Source: DATMNI01 sp035570275
GTDB lineage: Bacteria > Acidobacteriota > Terriglobia > Bryobacterales > Bryobacteraceae
NCBI GenBank assembly: GCA_035570275.1
Contig: DATMNI010000069.1
Span: 1 to 64,000, forward strand
Direction of reading: 5' to 3'
DNA: 64,000 nt
This document shows, piece by piece, positions 24,662-32,761 of the stretch. The translations under genes were made by a program, and so were the position numbers. Positions within the stretch are counted from its first letter, which is position 1. Each line of letters opens with the position of its first letter. A model generated the notes under the pieces. That model saw only the letters and a program-made list of their open reading frames with translations. It was not told where the DNA came from and made no database searches.

Positions 24662-25933
24662 TCACTGGCCAACACTCGTGCGAATTGTCGCGATTACGGA
24701 TAGCCCGGGCCGAAGCCGTTGGGCACTCGCCTGGCTGGCGGCGCTTTCCTGGCTGGCATCCAGCAGGATTTTCACCGGCACCCGTTGCACGATCTTGGTG
24801 AAGTTACCGGTTGCGTTGTCCGGCGGTAACAGCGCGAACTGCGAGCCGCTGGCGGGAGACACGTGATCGACCTTGCCCCGGAAAATCGACCCAGGAAATG
24901 CGTCGATGCGGACTTCGGCCGGGTCGCCACTGCGGATGTGGCGGACCTGGGTCTCCTTGTAGTTGGCCTCAACCCAGATCTCGCTTTGCACCAGCGAAAT
25001 CACCTGAGTGCCGGGGCTCACCAGTTGTCCGGGCCGCACTTTGCGTTCGCTGACAATCCCGGCTTCCGGCGCGAGGATCCTGGTGTAACCCAGGTTGGTC
25101 CGCGCCAGGGCGAGCGACGCTCTCTTCGAGTCTAAATCGGCGTGCAACAGGAGTTCCTGCGAATCCAGAACGGCACGCTGGCGCTTCTGTGCTTCGAGTT
25201 CCGCCTTGGTGCTGCCGAGCCGGGCCCGCGCCCGGGCCAGATCGGCCTGGCGGCTGGCTAACTGAGCCGCCGCCGCGCCCAAATCGGCCTCGCGGCTGCT
25301 AAGTTGTGCGCGATAACGCTGCTCATCCGCCACTACCTGCTCTAATTTCTGCCGGGTGGCAGATTCGGTGGCGATCAGAGACTCCTGCCGACGCCGCTCC
25401 AATCCGGTGCGTTCCACGTCGGCTTTGGCCGCGTCGATTCCGCTGCGTGCATTGGCGATCGCCGAATGAGCCGCCTCGATGCCAGCCTCCGCCGCTGCTA
25501 TCTCGGCCTCCGCGGCGCCAATGCCCTCGCCCGCCTGGACTACGCGGGCATCCTGCAATTCCTTCTGGCGCCGGTTGTTGATTAGCGAGTCTTCGCCGGC
25601 AACCACGGCGGCTTGGGCCTGCTGCACCTGCGCCTGAAAATCGTCATCGCGCAACTGTACCAGCAGATCGCCAGACTTCACCGGTTGATAGTCGGAAACC
25701 GCCACTTGGGCTACGAGGCCTGCTACCTTCGTGCTCAACGGGGTGAGATCCGCGCGCAGGTAAGCGTCGTCGGTTTCCTGGGCCACGCGCTCGCTGGTCC
25801 AGGTATTCCAGTTGCCCGCGATCAGAGACACAATCCCTCCGGCCATGAGCAGAATTACCGCCGGGACCAGCCACTGCCTCAAGCGTTGCAGCCAACTGGG
25901 GGGTTTCTGAATAGTGTTCGTGGTATCTGGCAT
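24662..25933 (-). CDS. HlyD/EmrA-type membrane fusion protein
   Basis: 423 residues. One N-terminal membrane anchor (QWLVPAVILLMAGGIVSLIA) is followed by a first lipoyl half (DAYLRADLTPLSTKVAGLVA, then SDYQPVKSGDLLVQLRDDDF). A long alpha-hairpin of Ala/Gln/Glu-rich heptads covers about 95-265. The second lipoyl half and beta barrel follow (TRILAPEAGIVSERKVRPGQ, EIWVEANYKETQVRHIRSGD). This is the periplasmic adaptor linking the MFS pump to TolC. AGGAGA lies 8 bp before the ATG. It is the second gene of the operon, separated by 2 bp from the lipoprotein gene upstream. Confidence 0.92.
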   Translation of the reverse strand: MPDTTNTIQKPPSWLQRLRQWLVPAVILLMAGGIVSLIAGNWNTWTSERVAQETDDAYLRADLTPLSTKVAGLVAQVAVSDYQPVKSGDLLVQLRDDDFQAQVQQAQAAVVAGEDSLINNRRQKELQDARVVQAGEGIGAAEAEIAAAEAGIEAAHSAIANARSGIDAAKADVERTGLERRRQESLIATESATRQKLEQVVADEQRYRAQLSSREADLGAAAAQLASRQADLARARARLGSTKAELEAQKRQRAVLDSQELLLHADLDSKRASLALARTNLGYTRILAPEAGIVSERKVRPGQLVSPGTQVISLVQSEIWVEANYKETQVRHIRSGDPAEVRIDAFPGSIFRGKVDHVSPASGSQFALLPPDNATGNFTKIVQRVPVKILLDASQESAASQASAQRLRPGLSVIATIRTSVGQ

Positions 25934-25935
25934 GA

Positions 25936-26571
25936 TCAGTTCTCCTGTTGGGACAACGAAGCCTCGGCAGCCTGGTCCCGCACCGCAGAAACCAAGCCCT
26001 CGACTGCGCTCCCCATCTCTAGGGACATTTCGGCGACGACCCCCGGCACGGAGCGCTGATCCAACTTCGCCGTCTTCGAGGAAGTTCCCTGCCAGACTAC
26101 CTCACCGGTCCGGAGGTTGACCAACCGTGCCGACAGGCTGACCTCGACGGAGACGTTGGAACCTTGGTCGACTTCTTCCAAGTGGTCGATCGCACCGGTG
26201 AGCAGGTACTCCGGATTTCCGCGGCCATCGAAGCGATCGACGTTCCGAAAGACTCCCTGAGACTGTAACTGCTGGATCACCGCACCAGTCACCGCCTGTC
26301 GCGGGTCTGCGGCCCAGCGGTGGTATTGGTAGTAATCCAATTGTTCGGCCGACTCCCGATATGCGATTGGGCCTCCTCTGAGAAAGCTCGGCGCGTCAAA
26401 TTCCCTTACGGCAACGGACCCAAGGACCGCCGGCGGCCGATTGGCCGCAGGCACCGGCACCGGTAGGTTCAAAACATAATAATTCGGGTACCGGATTTTG
26501 CCGGCACAGCCAATCAAGCTGGCAATTGCCGTCATAAGCCCGAGTGCAAGTATCGGTTTTGCGGTGCGCAT
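25936..26571 (-). CDS. ABC-type transport auxiliary lipoprotein (PqiC/DUF330-like)
   Basis: About 211 residues. A lipoprotein signal (ILALGLMTAIASLIGC, lipobox LIGC) is followed by a PqiC/YmbA-like domain: YYVLNLPVPVPAANRPPAVL, then VREFDAPSFLRGGPIAYRES, EQLDYYQYHRWAADPRQAVT and SARLVNLRTGEVVWQGTSSK. Members usually accompany MCE/ABC lipid transporters and bridge to the outer membrane. Here it is the first gene of an MFS-HlyD-TolC operon, which is unusual. The start is uncertain (26571, GTG 26583 or further upstream); none has a strong Shine-Dalgarno. It is divergent from the OMP gene at 26748. Confidence 0.85.
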   Translation of the reverse strand: MRTAKPILALGLMTAIASLIGCAGKIRYPNYYVLNLPVPVPAANRPPAVLGSVAVREFDAPSFLRGGPIAYRESAEQLDYYQYHRWAADPRQAVTGAVIQQLQSQGVFRNVDRFDGRGNPEYLLTGAIDHLEEVDQGSNVSVEVSLSARLVNLRTGEVVWQGTSSKTAKLDQRSVPGVVAEMSLEMGSAVEGLVSAVRDQAAEASLSQQEN

Positions 26572-26747
26572 CAGCGGTTTCACAGTGATTAGGAGCGAAT
26601 CGCGAGGATCTTTGTTGGAGGGGCTTGTATCCAACAAAACGGCAGGCGGAGGGCTCTGCTGTCTATGAAAGCCGCCGATTGCGCAGGCGGACTAAAACGG
26701 TGGGAACACTGGGCAACGCAGCCCAGAACATCAAAAGGAGAAGACTC

Positions 26748-27323
26748 ATGCTTCAAAGACACACGCTTTTGGCCGGCACATCTATTCTTGCGGGCTTTCT
26801 GGGGTTCGGCGCCGTTGCGATTGCCCAGGAAGTAAAGACACCGGCGGTCGAGATAGGAGCCAGTTATTCGTGGCTCCACGTGAACTCCGCCAACAACGAT
26901 TACCACCGGACCGGGAACGGCGGTTCGGGATACGTGGAGTACAACATCAACAAGTGGGTGGGAGTGGTCGCGGATATCGGCGGCTACGCCAACACGAGGG
27001 TCGACGACAAAGCCCTGACCTATATGTTTGGCCCGCGGTTAAACTGGCGGCACTCGCGGTTGACTCCGTATGTGCAGGCTCTTTTCGGCGGCGCCTACGC
27101 CTGGACGAATCCAAAGGGACTTCCATCCAGCACCCAGAACGCCTTCGCGGCCGCGGTCGGCGGCGGATTGGACTACCAGTTGACCAATCGCATCGCGATT
27201 AAGCCGGCTCAAATCGAGTACATAAGGACTGAACTGAATAGCGCTTTGGGTTTCGGGAGCCATCAGAACGACATCCGCTATTCGGCGGGCGTTGTGCTTC
27301 GATTTGGCCATGCGCTCCGATAA
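26748..27323 (+). CDS. Outer-membrane beta-barrel protein (OmpA/OmpX-like fold)
   Basis: 191 residues. A signal peptide (QRHTLLAGTSILAGFLGFGA, then VAIAQ) leads into an eight-stranded barrel. Alternating strands include EIGASYSWLHVNSANNDYHR, GYVEYNINKWVGVVADIGGY, LTYMFGPRLNWRHSRLTPYV, AFAAAVGGGLDYQLTNRIAI and YSAGVVLRFGHALR ending close to the C-terminus. The Tyr/Trp/Gly pattern and the final hydrophobic strand are typical. It lacks the OmpA peptidoglycan domain. AAAGGAG lies 8 bp before the ATG. It is divergent from the efflux operon, so they may share the 175-bp control region. Confidence 0.8.
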   Translation: MLQRHTLLAGTSILAGFLGFGAVAIAQEVKTPAVEIGASYSWLHVNSANNDYHRTGNGGSGYVEYNINKWVGVVADIGGYANTRVDDKALTYMFGPRLNWRHSRLTPYVQALFGGAYAWTNPKGLPSSTQNAFAAAVGGGLDYQLTNRIAIKPAQIEYIRTELNSALGFGSHQNDIRYSAGVVLRFGHALR

Positions 27324-27354
27324 GCAGGCTGCCTGTAATTGCCAGGCCCACTCC

Positions 27355-27412
27355 GGGCGTCCGATTCGGCGGACGCCCCGGGTCGGCCCGCCTTTCAGGC
27401 GGCCGAACCCGC
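27355..27412. terminator. Possible hairpins after the OMP gene
   Basis: GGGCGTCCG (27355-27363) and CGGACGCCC (27370-27378) form a strong stem with a 6-nt loop. A second GC-rich stem (CCGCC, TTTCA, GGCGG with flanking GGTCGG/CCGAACC) follows at about 27381-27409. There is no T-run, so rho-independent termination is weakly supported; a stem-loop at the end of the transcript is possible. Confidence 0.3.
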
Positions 27413-27449
27413 TAAAAGCAGGCTCGCGGGCTGAATAGCTCGCCCCAGG

Positions 27450-27593
27450 TCAAACCGACCCCACCAATGCATCAGCCTCTTCCCGTTGCCCGGTCGAAAA
27501 GCTTTGACTGCCGAGAAGCGGTCTCGGCTTTCCCGCATCGGCGAGGGCCGCGGCCTCGGCGAGAATGCGCTCGTGGTGGGACTCGATGCTCAC
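27450..27593 (-). pseudogene. C-terminal fossil of a zinc-type alcohol dehydrogenase
   Basis: Leftward, a 47-codon frame reads SIESHHERILAEAAALADAG, then KPRPLLGSQSFSTGQREEAD and ALVGSV before TGA at 27450-27452. It resembles the last strand-helix region of zinc-binding MDR dehydrogenases, where LAEAAxLxDAGxLRPLL is followed by a helix with ALVExG. An in-frame stop lies just upstream, and the cofactor and catalytic domains are missing. It is a fragment, not a gene. The rest of 27594-27787 shows nothing. Confidence 0.45.
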
Positions 27594-27787
27594 CCGCGAT
27601 CAGCGGCAGTAACCGGAGTAGGCCGCGCCACGAAACGAGAGCGGCGACTCGCCAGGAGTGACGCGCCTCTGCTTTCTGAGAATGCCCCCTCGGGCCGTTA
27701 TCGCCTTTTGCGAGTGGCCATATCCAGGGCTAAAGATCCATCCGAGGAGGCCCGCGGCGAGAAAGCGGGGTGGTGTTCAGTTTGCTG

Positions 27788-28207
27788 CTAGTGAGCTATT
27801 TTCCTCTGCTCTTCGGACGGCCCCTGTGTAACTGCAAACACTATGAAGCTCCCGCTGGCTAAGGCCACCGCGGCCCCGGCGCGAAGGAGTGCGGATCCCT
27901 GCATCCCCTCCCATTCCATGATCGCTCGCGCGTGATCAAGTCCGAGAAGCGTCGCCGAAAGTCCTTGCAGGCACACCACGACTCCCAAGGCCCGCAGGGC
28001 CCTGGGCCAGCGAGAGTTCGAGGCAGCCAGGATCAGCCCCAGCCCCATGGCGGAGCGAACAGCGACGACCGCGTAGAATAGGCCGGGCGTCGCGAAGAGC
28101 AAGCGGCGAAGCGTCATCCCGCCATCGGGGGAAGCGATGCCCGCGATGCCAACGACGATACTCAACAGAGCGACGGGCAACGCGGCAATTCTCATGTCTT
28201 TTTTCAT
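27788..28207 (-). CDS. Small integral membrane protein (four helices), unknown function
   Basis: 139 residues with four hydrophobic segments: ALPVALLSIVVGIAGIASPD, GLFYAVVAVRSAMGLGLILA, ALGVVVCLQGLSATLLGLD and AGAAVALASGSFIVFAVTQG. No catalytic or metal-binding motif is evident. AGGAGG lies 6 bp before the ATG at 28207; an upstream start at 28291 lacks a Shine-Dalgarno and would add an unlikely leader. It is divergent from a CadR-like MerR gene and the MerR-type dyad at 28416-28446 sits between them, so it may be metal-regulated. It is not a known cadmium or lead exporter. Confidence 0.7.
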   Translation of the reverse strand: MKKDMRIAALPVALLSIVVGIAGIASPDGGMTLRRLLFATPGLFYAVVAVRSAMGLGLILAASNSRWPRALRALGVVVCLQGLSATLLGLDHARAIMEWEGMQGSALLRAGAAVALASGSFIVFAVTQGPSEEQRKIAH

Positions 28208-28415
28208 TCGATCCTCCTCAAGAAAACGCGCAGGGGCAAACTGAAGTCCGACCGGTGGCTCTGGCAAGACCTTGATGATTGTTGTCATCACAACGGATCG
28301 GTTGCCAAAATGCCTGCGACGACTCGCCGCGTCAAGGGTGGCAGGGTAGCCGTCTTTGCCGATAGCCGAATTAACGCTTCAAGGTCGCGGTCTGTCTTCA
28401 ACACTGCTATTAATG

Positions 28416-28446
28416 AGTTAACACCCTGTAGCGACTACAGAGTCAA
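28416..28446. promoter_or_regulatory. CadR/PbrR-type operator overlapping divergent promoter
   Basis: ACCCTGTAG (28423-28431) and CTACAGAGT (28435-28443) form a 9-bp inverted repeat with one mismatch around CGA. This closely follows the PbrR/CadR operator pattern, ACCCTATAG and CTACAGGGT. On the minus strand TTGACT (28446-28441) and TTAACT (28421-28416) are spaced by 19 bp, as expected for a MerR-type promoter. On the plus strand TTAACA (28418-28423) is the -35-like element. Confidence 0.75.
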
Positions 28447-28473
28447 GCTAAAAGAAACAAAAGGCCTGAACAA

Positions 28474-28926
28474 ATGACAATAGGCGAACTTGCACTGAGA
28501 ACGGGATGCGGAATCGAGACTATTCGGTATTACGAGCGTGAAGGATTGCTGCCAAAACCCGGCCGGACGAGCGGGAACTTTCGACGCTATGGGCAGGAGC
28601 ACGCCGAACTGTTATCGTTCATTCGCCATTGCCGTTCCTTAGACATGGCGTTGAACGAAATCAGGATTTTGCTTAGATTTCGCTCCGCACCGGACGAAAA
28701 TTGTGGTGAGGTCAACGCGCTGTTGGATACCCATATCGGTCACGTGGAAGAGCGCATCGCGGAACTGCGAAGCCTGGAGGGCCAGCTTAGGGCGCTGCGG
28801 GACAACTGCAGCAGCGGGAGATCGGCGGAGCACTGTGGGATTTTGGAGGGACTTGGTGGTGGCCCCGATGACCGGGGCGCATCCGGCGACAATCATGTTC
28901 CGCGTACGCATTCGACCAAGAGATAG
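28474..28926 (+). CDS. MerR-family Cd(II)/Pb(II)-type regulator (CadR/PbrR-like)
   Basis: 150 residues. The winged HTH is IGELALRTGCGIETIRYYER, then EGLLPKPGRTSGNFRRY, as in CadR/PbrR. The metal-site cysteines are C77 (DENCGEV), C112 (RDNCSSG) and C121 (EHCGIL); in PbrR and CadR the ligands are the matching C77/C112/C119. The dimerisation helix runs NALLDTHIGHVEERIAELRS. The insertion of two residues in the C112-C121 loop is a difference from CadR. A dyad typical of this group lies at 28423-28443. The C-terminal tail (GGGPDDRGASG) is disordered. No CadA-type ATPase is adjacent, so the target is unclear. Confidence 0.88.
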   Translation: MTIGELALRTGCGIETIRYYEREGLLPKPGRTSGNFRRYGQEHAELLSFIRHCRSLDMALNEIRILLRFRSAPDENCGEVNALLDTHIGHVEERIAELRSLEGQLRALRDNCSSGRSAEHCGILEGLGGGPDDRGASGDNHVPRTHSTKR

Positions 28927-29089
28927 AGTCGCAAGCTCGTGACAGGGCATCGCCAGACGGCCTTTGAGCTAGAGTGTTGATTTTCCTGACCATTCGGCTA
29001 GCCGGCTCCTGCCCGATTGGCGGGTCGCCTGGCGAACCGGCGCCGTCGTAACCTGAAAGGAGAGCCAAGCGTGGCTCCAAGAGGCATTC

Positions 29090-30973
29090 GTGGCTCCAAC
29101 CAAACCGAAGGGGAAAACTTCCGATCACTTGCGCAGCGCCTGGCCGCTGTTGAAGGAACTGGTCCGGCCGCGGCGCGGCAAGCTGGCCCTGGGGTTCGGG
29201 CTAATGGTGGTCAACAAGGTGGCGGGCCTAGTATTGCCGGGCTCCACCAAATTCCTGGTGGACAACGTCATAGGGAAGCGTCAGGCCGAGGTCTTGGGAC
29301 CGCTGGTATTGGCGGTTTTAGGCGCCACCATCATCCAGGGAGCCACCTCTTTCAGTCTCACCCAGTTGCTTTCCAAGGAAGCTCAGCGGCTGATTGCGGA
29401 GTTGCGGCGCAAGGTGCAGGAACACATTGGCCGGCTGCCGGTTGCCTACTACGATTCCAACAAATCGGGTGCGCTGGTTTCACGCATCATGAGCGATGTG
29501 GAAGGGGTGCGCAACCTGGTGGGCACGGGCCTGGTGGATTTTGTGGGCGGATTGCTCACGGCGCTGCTGTCGCTCATCCTGCTGTTGAAGATCAGCCCGC
29601 TGCTCACCGGCCTGGCGCTGCTGTTTATTGTGGCCTTCGCGGCGGGTCTGCAAAAAGCCTTCGGGGGCATCCGGCCGATTTTCCGCGAGCGCGGCAAGAT
29701 TAACGCGGATGTCACGGGGCGGCTGACAGAGTCTTTGGCCGGTGTGCGCGTAGTGAAGGGTTACCATGCCGAAGCGCAGGAGGCGCAGGTCTTCGCGGCG
29801 GGCGTTCAGCGGCTGCTCGACAACGTACTGAAGAGCCTGACCGCGATCTCCCTGATGAGCCTTTCGGCCACCGTGCTGATGGGCCTGGTGGGCGGCACCG
29901 TGATGTACGTGGGGTCGCGGCAGATCCTGTCCGGAGCCATGACCTTGGGCGGTTTCATGGCGTTCACCGCGTACCTGGCTTTTCTGGTGGCGCCCATGTT
30001 CCAGGTGGTGGGAATCGGGACGCAATTGACCGAAGCCCTGGCGGGGCTCGACCGCACTCAGGAGGTTCTGCGGGAGCGGCCCGAGGACGAGGATCCGCGG
30101 CGGACTCAGGCGATCGGCGAGATCGAGGGGCTGGTGGCTTTTGAAGGCGTCACCTTCGAGTACGACGCCGGCAAGACCGTGCTGCACGAGGTGAGCTTCG
30201 ACGCCCGGCCTGGAACCGTGACGGCGCTGGTGGGGCCCTCGGGGTCGGGCAAATCGACCATCATCAGTCTGGTGGCAGCCTTTCATGAGCCCACGAAAGG
30301 AACGGTGCGGCTGGACGGTATCGATCTCGGCACGGTGCAGTTGCGCGCCTACCGCACGCAGTTGGGCGTGGTCTTGCAGGATACGTTTCTCTTCGATGGC
30401 ACGATTCGCGAAAACGTGGGCTTCGCACGGCCGGGCGCGACGGAGGAGCAGATCCTGGCGGCCTGCCGCATTGCCAGGGTGGACGAATTCGCCGAAAAGT
30501 TCGAGAAAAAGTACGAGACGATTGTGGGAGAGCGCGGCGTGAAGCTCTCCGGCGGCCAGCGGCAGCGGGTTTCGATTGCGCGCGCCATCCTGGCCAACCC
30601 GCGGATTCTGATTCTGGATGAAGCTACGTCGAGCCTGGATTCGGAATCCGAAGCGGCGATTCAGGAAGGGCTGGCCTACCTGATGAAGGGGCGGACCACC
30701 TTCGTAATCGCGCACCGCCTGTCCACCATCCGGCGGGCGGACCAGATCCTGGTAGTGGAAGACGGGCGGATTGTGGAGCGGGGCACGCACGATTCTTTGT
30801 ACGCCCGGCAGGGCCGGTATTACGATCTGTACACACGGCAGCACGGCATCGACGCCAATCTCTTCCTGGCGCCGGGCGAGGGCGACAAAATCCCGGAACC
30901 GGCCGCGAAAGCCAGGATGGCGGGGGTGGCGGCGCCCACGGCGGCATCGCTGCTGCGCGGCGGCACGGCATAG
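29090..30973 (+). CDS. ABC exporter, MsbA/LmrA-type half-transporter
   Basis: 627 residues. Six transmembrane helices occupy about 30-320 (KLALGFGLMVVNKVAGLVLP, LLTALLSLILLLKISPLLTG). The nucleotide-binding domain has Walker A GPSGSGKST, the Q-loop LGVVLQDTFLFDGTIRENVG, the signature LSGGQRQR and Walker B ILILDEATSSLD with the H-loop in VIAHRLST. It acts as a homodimeric lipid or drug exporter. The GTG at 29090 has AGAGG 6 bp upstream; a better AAGGAGAG lies 20 bp earlier, before a GTG that is out of frame. The C-terminal tail after the NBD is Ala/Pro-rich. The neighbour upstream is the CadR-like regulator; a metal role is possible but unproved. Confidence 0.9.
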   Translation: MAPTKPKGKTSDHLRSAWPLLKELVRPRRGKLALGFGLMVVNKVAGLVLPGSTKFLVDNVIGKRQAEVLGPLVLAVLGATIIQGATSFSLTQLLSKEAQRLIAELRRKVQEHIGRLPVAYYDSNKSGALVSRIMSDVEGVRNLVGTGLVDFVGGLLTALLSLILLLKISPLLTGLALLFIVAFAAGLQKAFGGIRPIFRERGKINADVTGRLTESLAGVRVVKGYHAEAQEAQVFAAGVQRLLDNVLKSLTAISLMSLSATVLMGLVGGTVMYVGSRQILSGAMTLGGFMAFTAYLAFLVAPMFQVVGIGTQLTEALAGLDRTQEVLRERPEDEDPRRTQAIGEIEGLVAFEGVTFEYDAGKTVLHEVSFDARPGTVTALVGPSGSGKSTIISLVAAFHEPTKGTVRLDGIDLGTVQLRAYRTQLGVVLQDTFLFDGTIRENVGFARPGATEEQILAACRIARVDEFAEKFEKKYETIVGERGVKLSGGQRQRVSIARAILANPRILILDEATSSLDSESEAAIQEGLAYLMKGRTTFVIAHRLSTIRRADQILVVEDGRIVERGTHDSLYARQGRYYDLYTRQHGIDANLFLAPGEGDKIPEPAAKARMAGVAAPTAASLLRGGTA

Positions 30974-31040
30974 ATTTACCTGGTGCCCGGTAGCCGGGAA
31001 CCGGGGCGGCAGTCAGGTCGGTTCTACAAGGTTTGGATGT

Positions 31041-31086
31041 GGATAGATTCGTCGGATATAAGTTATACTATCCGTTGGTTCTATCC
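31041..31086. promoter_or_regulatory. Nested dyad operator on the abiE promoter
   Basis: GGATAG (31041-31046) pairs with CTATCC (31081-31086), and CGGATA (31053-31058) with TATCCG (31069-31074); both pairs share the centre at 31063.5. Each arm thus holds two GGATA half-sites 12 bp apart. A -10 box TATACT (31064-31069) lies in the middle, with TGGATA 18 bp upstream as a weak -35. The AbiEi start codon follows at 31088. AbiEi proteins repress their own promoters by binding inverted repeats, which fits. Confidence 0.7.
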
Positions 31087-31087
31087 A

Positions 31088-31702
31088 ATGCCGGCTGCTC
31101 ATGCAGGACTTGCGAAAGCACGCCGCGTGTTCACCAAACACGGGGGCATGCTCCGCACAGGCAAGGCGATTCGGCTCGGCATTCACCCGCGGACGCTCTA
31201 CGCTCTCCGGGACTCTGGCGAACTGGAGCGGGTGGGACGCGGTCTCTTCAGACTCGCCACCGCCCCGCCGCTTTCCAGCCCGGACCTGATCCCGGTAGCG
31301 ATTCGAATTCCGCGCGCGGTTGTCTGTCTGATTTCAGCGCTCGCTCATCATGGTCTGACCACGCAGGTTCCCCACGCCGTCGATCTTGCGCTGCCCAGCC
31401 ATGCTCGGATTCCGAAGATCGATGGCATCCCGCTGCGTGTCTTTTGGTATTCCGAAGCATCGTTCAGCGCCGGCATTGAAGCCGTCACGATTGACGACGT
31501 GCGGGTCCGGATCTATTCGCCGGAGAAGACCATCGCCGACTGCTTCAAGTACCGGAACAAGATCGGGCTCGACGTCGCGATTGAGGCTCTCCGCACCTAC
31601 CGCGAGCGTACGCCGAAACCGAAGTTTCAGATGCTGGTCAGGTTCGCCGGGATCAACCGCGTGCAGAGGGTCATGCGTCCATACCTGGAGGCCCTGCTGT
31701 GA
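31088..31702 (+). CDS. abiEi: AbiEi-family antitoxin (type IV toxin-antitoxin)
   Basis: 204 residues. An N-terminal winged helix (HAGLAKARRVFTKHGGMLRT, then GIHPRTLYALRDSGELERVG) is followed by the AbiEi C-terminal domain: RAVVCLISALAHHGLTTQVP, IRIYSPEKTIADCFKYRNKI. The antitoxin represses the operon and counters the partner nucleotidyltransferase without binding it, as known for type IV systems. The ATG at 31088 is preferred because it lies 17 bp after the -10 box TATACT; an in-frame ATG at 31037 would place the operator inside the coding region. Its stop overlaps the toxin start by 4 bp. Confidence 0.88.
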   Translation: MPAAHAGLAKARRVFTKHGGMLRTGKAIRLGIHPRTLYALRDSGELERVGRGLFRLATAPPLSSPDLIPVAIRIPRAVVCLISALAHHGLTTQVPHAVDLALPSHARIPKIDGIPLRVFWYSEASFSAGIEAVTIDDVRVRIYSPEKTIADCFKYRNKIGLDVAIEALRTYRERTPKPKFQMLVRFAGINRVQRVMRPYLEALL

Positions 31703-32605
31703 GTGGTCGCGACGTGGGCGCGTCGGTACGGCAACGGCTGCTCAACCAATCTCGCGCGCACCAGCGCCCGTTCCAGGAACTCCTCCAGTACTTCGCCATG
31801 GAGCGATTCCTCTATCGCCTGGCTCAGTCCCCGTTCTCCGATCGGTTCATTCTGAAGGGCGCGCTCTTGCTGACCGCCTGGCGGGCGCCTCTCTCCCGGC
31901 CTACCATGGACATCGATCTCGCCGGAAGGACAAGTAACGGGTTGGACCACATCGCAGACCTTGTAGGCGCGGTGTGCGAGGTGGTGACTGAACCGGACGG
32001 CATCGAATTCAATCGCGCTTCCATCGAAGCCAGCCGAATCAAAGAGGACGCGGACTACGAGGGCGTCCGAGTCAGGTTCCACGCGACGCTCGCCAAAGCG
32101 CGAATCCCGATGCAGATCGATATCGGTTTCGGGGATGTCATTGTTCCGGGACCAATAGAGATTGAGTATCCAACGATGCTCGATTTCCCCGCTGCTGTGC
32201 TCCAGGCCTATCCCAGGGAGACCGTTATCGCCGAAAAACTCGAAGCGCTCACCAAACTCGGCCTGCTGAACAGCCGGATGAAAGATTACTATGACCTCGC
32301 CCTCCTGTCCCGCTTGTACTCGTTCAAAGGCGAGCCTCTGATCGAGGCGATCGTCGCGACCTTCCGGCATCGCGGGTACCAGAATCGAAGCCGAGCCAAT
32401 CGGACTCACGGACGCCTTCTACGCCCATCCGGCACGAGCCCTCCAGTGGCGGGCATTCGTGCGCCGGAGCCGGTTTACCGGAGAGTCTGGCGACTTTGAA
32501 AAGCTTGCGGCCGAAGTTCGCCGCTTCGCATTCCCGCTGTTGACGGCGGCCGCAAATGAGAAACCGTTCAAGGCTCACTGGCCCGCCGGCGGGCCGTGGG
32601 AATGA
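31699..32605 (+). pseudogene. abiEii: AbiEii-type nucleotidyltransferase toxin with a C-terminal frameshift
   Basis: The first 225 codons are intact: RFLYRLAQSPFSDRFILKGA, TMDIDLAG for the acidic motif (here DID), and ETVIAEKLEALTKLGLLNSR, MKDYYDL. These match the AbiEii/AbiGii family, which uses a polymerase-beta-like nucleotidyltransferase core. Around 32374-32376 an extra G shifts the frame; the encoded product ends at 32499 with an unrelated tail. If one G is removed, the frame continues to 32605 as TFRHRGTRIEAEPIGLTDAF, then RALQWRAFVRRSRFTGESGD and FPLLTAAANEKPFKAHWPAG, the normal C-terminus. It is either a natural lesion in the toxin or a sequencing error; function of the truncated protein cannot be judged. 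Confidence 0.8.
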
Positions 32606-32710
32606 AGCGGCGATTCATACGCCAGATGGGTTTCGGAAAGAGGATTGGGAGGTCGGGCTTCCGACAGCGGTGGGCGCCCGGTGCGTGGGTCTTTTGACCG
32701 TGCGATTCGC

Positions 32711-32753
32711 TACGATGTTTATCGTTGACATACGTTTTTTTTCGTCGTACCGT
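32711..32753 (+). promoter_or_regulatory. Probable BlaI-controlled promoter
   Basis: TTGACA (32725-32730) and TACCGT (32748-32753) are separated by 17 bp and lie just before the BlaI-like gene. ATGT (32715-32718) and ACAT (32728-32731) form a small inverted repeat whose right half overlaps the -35 box; the flanks ACG and ACGT are also near-symmetric. BlaI/MecI proteins autorepress from dyads with TACA/TGTA halves, which this resembles only loosely. Confidence 0.45.
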
Positions 32754-32761
32754 TGTTTCAG

